Of a stretch of 8,735 nucleotides of DNA, positions 5,914-8,735 are shown piece after piece (positions within the stretch are counted from its first letter, which is position 1; every line of letters begins with the position of its first letter). This stretch comes from Thermodesulfobacteriales bacterium (GTDB lineage Bacteria > Desulfobacterota_D > UBA1144 > Nemesobacterales > UBA2774). The DNA lies in the NCBI GenBank assembly GCA_004525335.1, contig SPCL01000087.1, positions 1 through 8,735 of the forward strand, written 5' to 3'. The translations under genes and the position numbers were made by a program. The notes under the pieces were generated by a model. It did no database searches. It was not told the origin of the DNA and was given only the letters and a program-made list of their open reading frames with translations.

Positions 5914-6907
5914 ATAAAAGATTAAGTTGGGTAGGTTTTTCCAGAGCTATCGCTTGATACCCTTTTTTTTCTAGTGTTTTAGCAAATTCACTGGCATGCC
6001 GGTCTACTAAATAGATTTTTTCAGGGCTAACTTTTTCTATATATTCCAGTAGCTCGTTATAACCTGCAAGACTACTAAAAGTAAATACCTCATCAACTTT
6101 TAATTGTGACTTCACAGAGGATATGTCTTCTCTGCCGCTTTCTATAATAATCGCTGATCTCTTACTCTTTATTTTGTTTAAATCGTCTGAATCTATTTTA
6201 TCTGGTGGTATGATTACAACCCTTTCTTCAATGTTGTCAGACTTCAAACGCTCATAATCTCCAAAATTAACCCCGAAATCCTCGTAAATCTTCGTAACAT
6301 TATTAATTGATTTGTGAAGACTAATCTTAAATCCATTTTTGCCTAGGGCTTTAATGATATCCTGACCAATTCCCATGGGCTCTACCAATATTACAGGTGT
6401 AGAATGTGAAGAAAATGCGTCTTCAATGAATTTGGTAAGGGGTTTAATAGATTCCTCAAATGTAGGGAAAACATACTCTGGTAATCCAAATGTAGATTTC
6501 ATAACCAGTACGTCGCACTTTTTTAAATATGCGACTTCAGTTGTCGGGAGTTTCTTTAAATTCAAATCCCCTGTGTAGACTAATGTTTTTTCACCTTTAT
6601 CAACAACCATCTGTGAGGAACCCAGCATATGTCCTGAGGGCACAAGCTCAACTTGAAGATTGCCAAGTGTAAATGGTCTGTAATATGGACAGGAAAGAAC
6701 TATTGATTTTCTAATCTTTTTCTCTAGAAATTTTACAGTCTCAGGGGTAGCTATAGTTTTTTCTGGAACAGTAAATTTATCTACATGAGCGTTAGATATA
6801 AAAGAAAGCCCCGCTTTCTTTTTTGAATCGAACCAGAGTCCAGTTCCTTTTAAGTGTATTCCATCATTATATTCAATCATTAATTTTGATTTCAGTGTAC
6901 TGCCCAC
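5912..6907 (-). CDS. Metallo-beta-lactamase/beta-CASP protein related to ligase-associated DNA exonucleases, active site degenerate
   Basis: The 331-residue protein follows the MBL/beta-CASP layout from end to end. It has GTGLWFD (21-27), the metal motif region SNAHVDK (38-44), GHMLGSSQ (92-99), YTGDLNL (111-117), STFGLPEY (138-145), a beta-CASP cap, and a C-terminal SSLAGYNELL / IYLVDR region. The closest family I recall is the ligase-associated DNA exonuclease type. Several catalytic residues are changed. HxHxDH reads N39-A-H41-V-D43-K44. The motif A acid is K137. The motif B histidine in SDHAD is L280. The motif C histidine before Gly is D302. H93 and D114 are kept. The frame is intact, so this is probably a non-catalytic paralogue and not a decaying gene. 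The start could be the GTG at 6907 or the ATG at 6880 (322 residues); neither has a Shine-Dalgarno sequence. yjbQ follows after 10 nt. Confidence 0.85.
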   Translation of the reverse strand: MGSTLKSKLMIEYNDGIHLKGTGLWFDSKKKAGLSFISNAHVDKFTVPEKTIATPETVKFLEKKIRKSIVLSCPYYRPFTLGNLQVELVPSGHMLGSSQMVVDKGEKTLVYTGDLNLKKLPTTEVAYLKKCDVLVMKSTFGLPEYVFPTFEESIKPLTKFIEDAFSSHSTPVILVEPMGIGQDIIKALGKNGFKISLHKSINNVTKIYEDFGVNFGDYERLKSDNIEERVVIIPPDKIDSDDLNKIKSKRSAIIIESGREDISSVKSQLKVDEVFTFSSLAGYNELLEYIEKVSPEKIYLVDRHASEFAKTLEKKGYQAIALEKPTQLNLL

Positions 6908-6962
6908 AGTATGATTTTCAAGCTAATAACTATAAAGCCGTATTTCATAGATGTAATTATTC

Positions 6963-6990
6963 TTTATAGTGTTAGATAGTATTAGTTCAA
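6963..6990 (-). promoter_or_regulatory. Candidate promoter of the beta-CASP/yjbQ operon
   Basis: Reading the minus strand, TTGAAC (6985-6990), a 16-nt spacer and TATAAA (6963-6968) resemble a sigma70 -35/-10 pair at 4/6 and 5/6. A transcript would start near 6956 and have a leader of about 50 nt before the GTG at 6907. It lies just downstream of the stop of the secreted-protein gene, so that gene and the operon may be separate units. Confidence 0.45.
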
Positions 6991-6998
6991 GCCTGTAA

Positions 6999-7424
6999 TT
7001 ATGGTGACTCAATTACTGTTTCAGACGTAAAATCCTCATTATCCAGTTTCCATTGGCCGTTTTCTTTTACAAGAGTGATGATCCCTGATACTTTGGCATT
7101 AGGATCATTTGTATCAACGCCTTCCATAGTTAAGATTGCTTTATTGCCCTCAATTTTAGATGATATGCTAGTTCTCTTAATTGAACTACGCACTTCCCGC
7201 ATTATATCGAGGAAAGCTGCCTCATCTTCTTTTGATATTTCACCCAATTGGTTCAGGTTGTTTTGAGAAAGATAGGGTTTCAATTCATCAAGAGAGTTTG
7301 TCTTCATAGATGTTTTGACATAAGAATCATAAAATTTAATAGTTTCGCCTTCTTCATCTGCAAATACAGCGGCGCAAATTAAAAGACTAACAATTAAAGT
7401 AAAAATGGTTGTGTATTTTCTCAT
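6999..7424 (-). CDS. Small secreted protein, NTF2-like/DUF4878-like
   Basis: This 141-residue protein begins with a clear type I signal peptide: basic MRK, a hydrophobic core TIFTLIVSLLICAAV, and a V-F-A cleavage site after A22. The mature part is acidic. It contains a helical N-terminal half, including FYDSYVKTSMKTN and PYLSQNNLNQLGEIS, then beta strands: SSKIEGNKAILTMEG, KVSGIITLVKENGQWKLD and DFTSE. The ending, with a strand, then ENGQWKLDNEDF, is typical of small NTF2-like periplasmic proteins such as DUF4878. Cys17 is not in a good lipobox (Ile precedes it), so a lipoprotein is unlikely. GGAGG (7430-7434) lies 5 nt before the ATG. The function is unknown; it is divergent from the M42 peptidase gene. 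Confidence 0.75.
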   Translation of the reverse strand: MRKYTTIFTLIVSLLICAAVFADEEGETIKFYDSYVKTSMKTNSLDELKPYLSQNNLNQLGEISKEDEAAFLDIMREVRSSIKRTSISSKIEGNKAILTMEGVDTNDPNAKVSGIITLVKENGQWKLDNEDFTSETVIESP

Positions 7425-7445
7425 TGTTTCCTCCGTAATATTAAT

Positions 7446-7473
7446 AATATATATCAGCCATCTTTTCTCTAAA
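7446..7473 (-). promoter_or_regulatory. Weak candidate promoter of the secreted-protein gene
   Basis: On the minus strand TTTAGA (7468-7473), 16 nt and TATATT (7446-7451) match at 4/6 and 5/6. The predicted start near 7439 would leave a very short leader containing the GGAGG ribosome site. The region is very AT-rich, so confidence is low. Confidence 0.3.
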
Positions 7474-7494
7474 GGATACCGAGCACAAATATTG

Positions 7495-7524
7495 TTGACA
7501 AGGAATACTTGTAGCAGTGATAAT
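7495..7524 (+). promoter_or_regulatory. Promoter of the M42 peptidase gene
   Basis: A perfect -35 TTGACA (7495-7500), an 18-nt spacer and GATAAT (7519-7524) make the best sigma70-type promoter in the window. The transcript would start near 7531, giving a leader of about 63 nt. A palindrome, AATTC-CT-GAATT (7535-7546), lies just after the predicted start and could be a repressor site. Confidence 0.6.
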
Positions 7525-7593
7525 TTTCAACAGCAATTCCTGAATTAAACGTACAATATATGCATAAAAATTATAGTTTGAGGAGATTCATTA

Positions 7594-8667
7594 ATGGATA
7601 AGACTGAAAATCTACTTAAAGAGCTAACTGAAGCACACGGTATTCCGGGTTATGAGGCTGAGGTGCGTAAAGTTATTAGAAATCACTTTAAACCCATAGG
7701 CGATATAGAAGAAGATAATATGGGAAGTCTTATCTGTAAGAAAGTTGGTAAAGACACCTCTCCTAAAATAATGTTAGCCGGACATATGGATGAAGTCGGA
7801 TTTATGGTCAAACACATATCCTCAGGTGGCTTTATCAGATTCACGACCTTAGGCGGTTGGTGGGATCAGGTTCTACTTAGCCAGCGTGTAGCAATAAAAA
7901 CAGGAAAAGGCGATGTAATTGGGGTTATCGGAGCCAAACCTCCTCATCTTCTATCTCCAGAGGAAAAAAACAAAGTAGTTATAAGAAAGAATATGTACAT
8001 TGATATAGGAGCTACATCAGAGAAAGATGTGGAGAAAGCGGGGGTAAGAATAGGCGACCCAATAGTGCCGGTAAGTGAATTCACAATTTTGGCTAATCCT
8101 AAAACATATATGAGCAAGGCTTTTGATGACCGCGTGGGATGCGGTGTGGTGATTTCAGCGCTTAGTTCTCTTAAGAAAAGTCATCCCAACACTCTTTATG
8201 GAGTTGCAACTGTACAAGAAGAGGTCGGAGTAAGAGGAGCTACAACAAGTGTAGAAATGGTTGATCCTGATATCGCAATAATTCTTGAGTCAGACATTGC
8301 AGGTGACGTCCCAGGAATAAAACCCGATGAATCCTCAACTAAGTTTGCCGGCGGGCCTTCTTTACTTTTGTATGACGCCCGAATGATACCGAATCTGAAA
8401 CTCAGAGATTTAGTAATCGATACGGCTAAGAGAAACAAAATTCCTCTACAGTTCACAACGATGGAAGGAGGAGCTACTGACGGCTCTGTTATTCATCTCT
8501 ATAAGACTGGAGTGCCGACTGTTGTTTTAGGGGTCCCATCTCGTCATATTCATAGCCACAACTCCATAATACACAGAGACGATTTTGACTATACTGTTAA
8601 GCTTTTAAAAGCTCTTATTCAAAAACTGGATAAGAAAACTGTTCAAGAAATTAAGTCTTTCAAGTAA
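7594..8667 (+). CDS. M42-family metallo-aminopeptidase (TET/glutamyl aminopeptidase type)
   Basis: This 357-residue cytoplasmic peptidase has the complete M42 di-metal site. H64 and D66 lie in AGHMDEVG. The bridging D178 is in AFDDR, the catalytic base E209 and ligand E210 are in QEEVGVRGA, E232 is in LESD, and H320 is in PSRHIHSH. The N-terminus (LLKELTEAHGIPGYE) is typical. M42 enzymes usually form 12-subunit tetrahedral (TET) complexes that trim peptides released by larger proteases. Specificity within the family (Glu/Asp, Leu or Lys removal, deblocking) cannot be read from these motifs; older annotations call such proteins endoglucanase. Shine-Dalgarno AGGAG (7581-7585) is 8 nt before the ATG. 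The gene has its own promoter and a small hairpin after the stop, so it is probably monocistronic. Confidence 0.93.
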   Translation: MDKTENLLKELTEAHGIPGYEAEVRKVIRNHFKPIGDIEEDNMGSLICKKVGKDTSPKIMLAGHMDEVGFMVKHISSGGFIRFTTLGGWWDQVLLSQRVAIKTGKGDVIGVIGAKPPHLLSPEEKNKVVIRKNMYIDIGATSEKDVEKAGVRIGDPIVPVSEFTILANPKTYMSKAFDDRVGCGVVISALSSLKKSHPNTLYGVATVQEEVGVRGATTSVEMVDPDIAIILESDIAGDVPGIKPDESSTKFAGGPSLLLYDARMIPNLKLRDLVIDTAKRNKIPLQFTTMEGGATDGSVIHLYKTGVPTVVLGVPSRHIHSHNSIIHRDDFDYTVKLLKALIQKLDKKTVQEIKSFK

Positions 8668-8683
8668 TCGTTCTATAACTATA

Positions 8684-8700
8684 AGAAGCTTCAAGCTTTT
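8684..8700 (+). terminator. Possible weak terminator after the M42 peptidase gene
   Basis: AGAAGC (8684-8689), loop TTCAA and GCTTTT (8695-8700) can form a 6-bp stem including one G-U pair, 16 nt after the stop codon. The downstream sequence AATTAAG is not a good T run, so termination here is only possible. Confidence 0.35.
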
Positions 8701-8735
8701 AATTAAGAAGATATTATCGTGACTCTATAAATTGC

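Noticed and set aside
6375..6578. 67-codon plus-strand frame opposite the beta-CASP gene
   Set aside because: It is antisense to the conserved TGD and STFG region of a real gene and has no homology signal I can see.
5912..6907. Calling the beta-CASP gene a pseudogene
   Set aside because: The frame is full length with no stop or frameshift, the fold motifs GH and TGD are kept, and yjbQ is tightly coupled to it. Selection for a non-catalytic role fits better than decay.
6995..7016. GTAATT ... AATTAC inverted repeat at the end of the secreted-protein gene
   Set aside because: The arms are 6 bp, purely AT apart from one pair, with a 10-nt loop overlapping the stop codon. It is too weak to call a terminator.
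7369..7380. Lipobox at Cys17 of the secreted protein
   Set aside because: The residue before Cys17 is Ile, not Gly/Ala/Ser, and a good type I cleavage site (V-F-A) follows at residue 22.
8196..8456. 86-codon minus-strand frame inside the M42 gene
   Set aside because: It is antisense to conserved M42 motifs and its Ser/Pro-rich composition is typical of a shadow frame.
1..8735. Mobile element, defence island, CRISPR array or RNA gene
   Set aside because: No transposase or integrase, no long repeats, no spaced repeats and no tRNA or rRNA signature were found on either strand. The gene content is ordinary metabolism.

Overview
The window is AT-rich bacterial DNA, densely packed with ordinary chromosomal genes. 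It shows no transposase, integrase, phage gene, tRNA, rRNA or CRISPR array. Two proteins carry export signals or membrane anchors, and the run yggS-proC-yggT-DUF167 is a housekeeping cluster familiar from Gram-negative bacteria. An F420-dependent NADP reductase (npdG) and an M42 peptidase are more typical of archaea and less-studied bacterial lineages. I therefore read it as a Gram-negative-type bacterium, possibly an uncultivated phylum, but no marker here fixes the taxon.

Layout, left to right. Positions 3-3202 (+) form one tightly packed run: a 5'-truncated SYLF-domain protein, Maf nucleotide pyrophosphatase, YggS PLP-homeostasis protein, ProC, YggT membrane protein and a DUF167 protein. 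Genes overlap or lie within about 15 nt of each other, which suggests one transcript ending near a small hairpin at 3207-3222. Next come a lone alpha/beta hydrolase (3242-4021), an unrecognised membrane-anchored or secreted protein (4090-4635) whose reading frame may have been broken, and npdG (4785-5444). A bidirectional hairpin at 5453-5476 separates npdG from two convergent minus-strand genes: yjbQ (5482-5901) and, 10 nt upstream of it, a metallo-beta-lactamase/beta-CASP protein (5912-6907). A small secreted protein (6999-7424, minus) is divergent from an M42 aminopeptidase (7594-8667, plus). The 169-nt region between them carries the best promoter in the window.

The most notable item is the beta-CASP protein. 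It aligns by eye along its whole length with the ligase-associated DNA exonuclease type of MBL/beta-CASP nuclease. However, two of the four residues of the HxHxDH metal motif are replaced, and so are all three beta-CASP motifs A, B and C. The GH and TGD motifs remain. This looks like an intact but catalytically dead nuclease paralogue, probably co-transcribed with a YjbQ protein. Secondary points are the possible frameshift after 4635, the implied use of cofactor F420, and several small palindromes at gene boundaries. Nothing else looks like a new multi-gene system.
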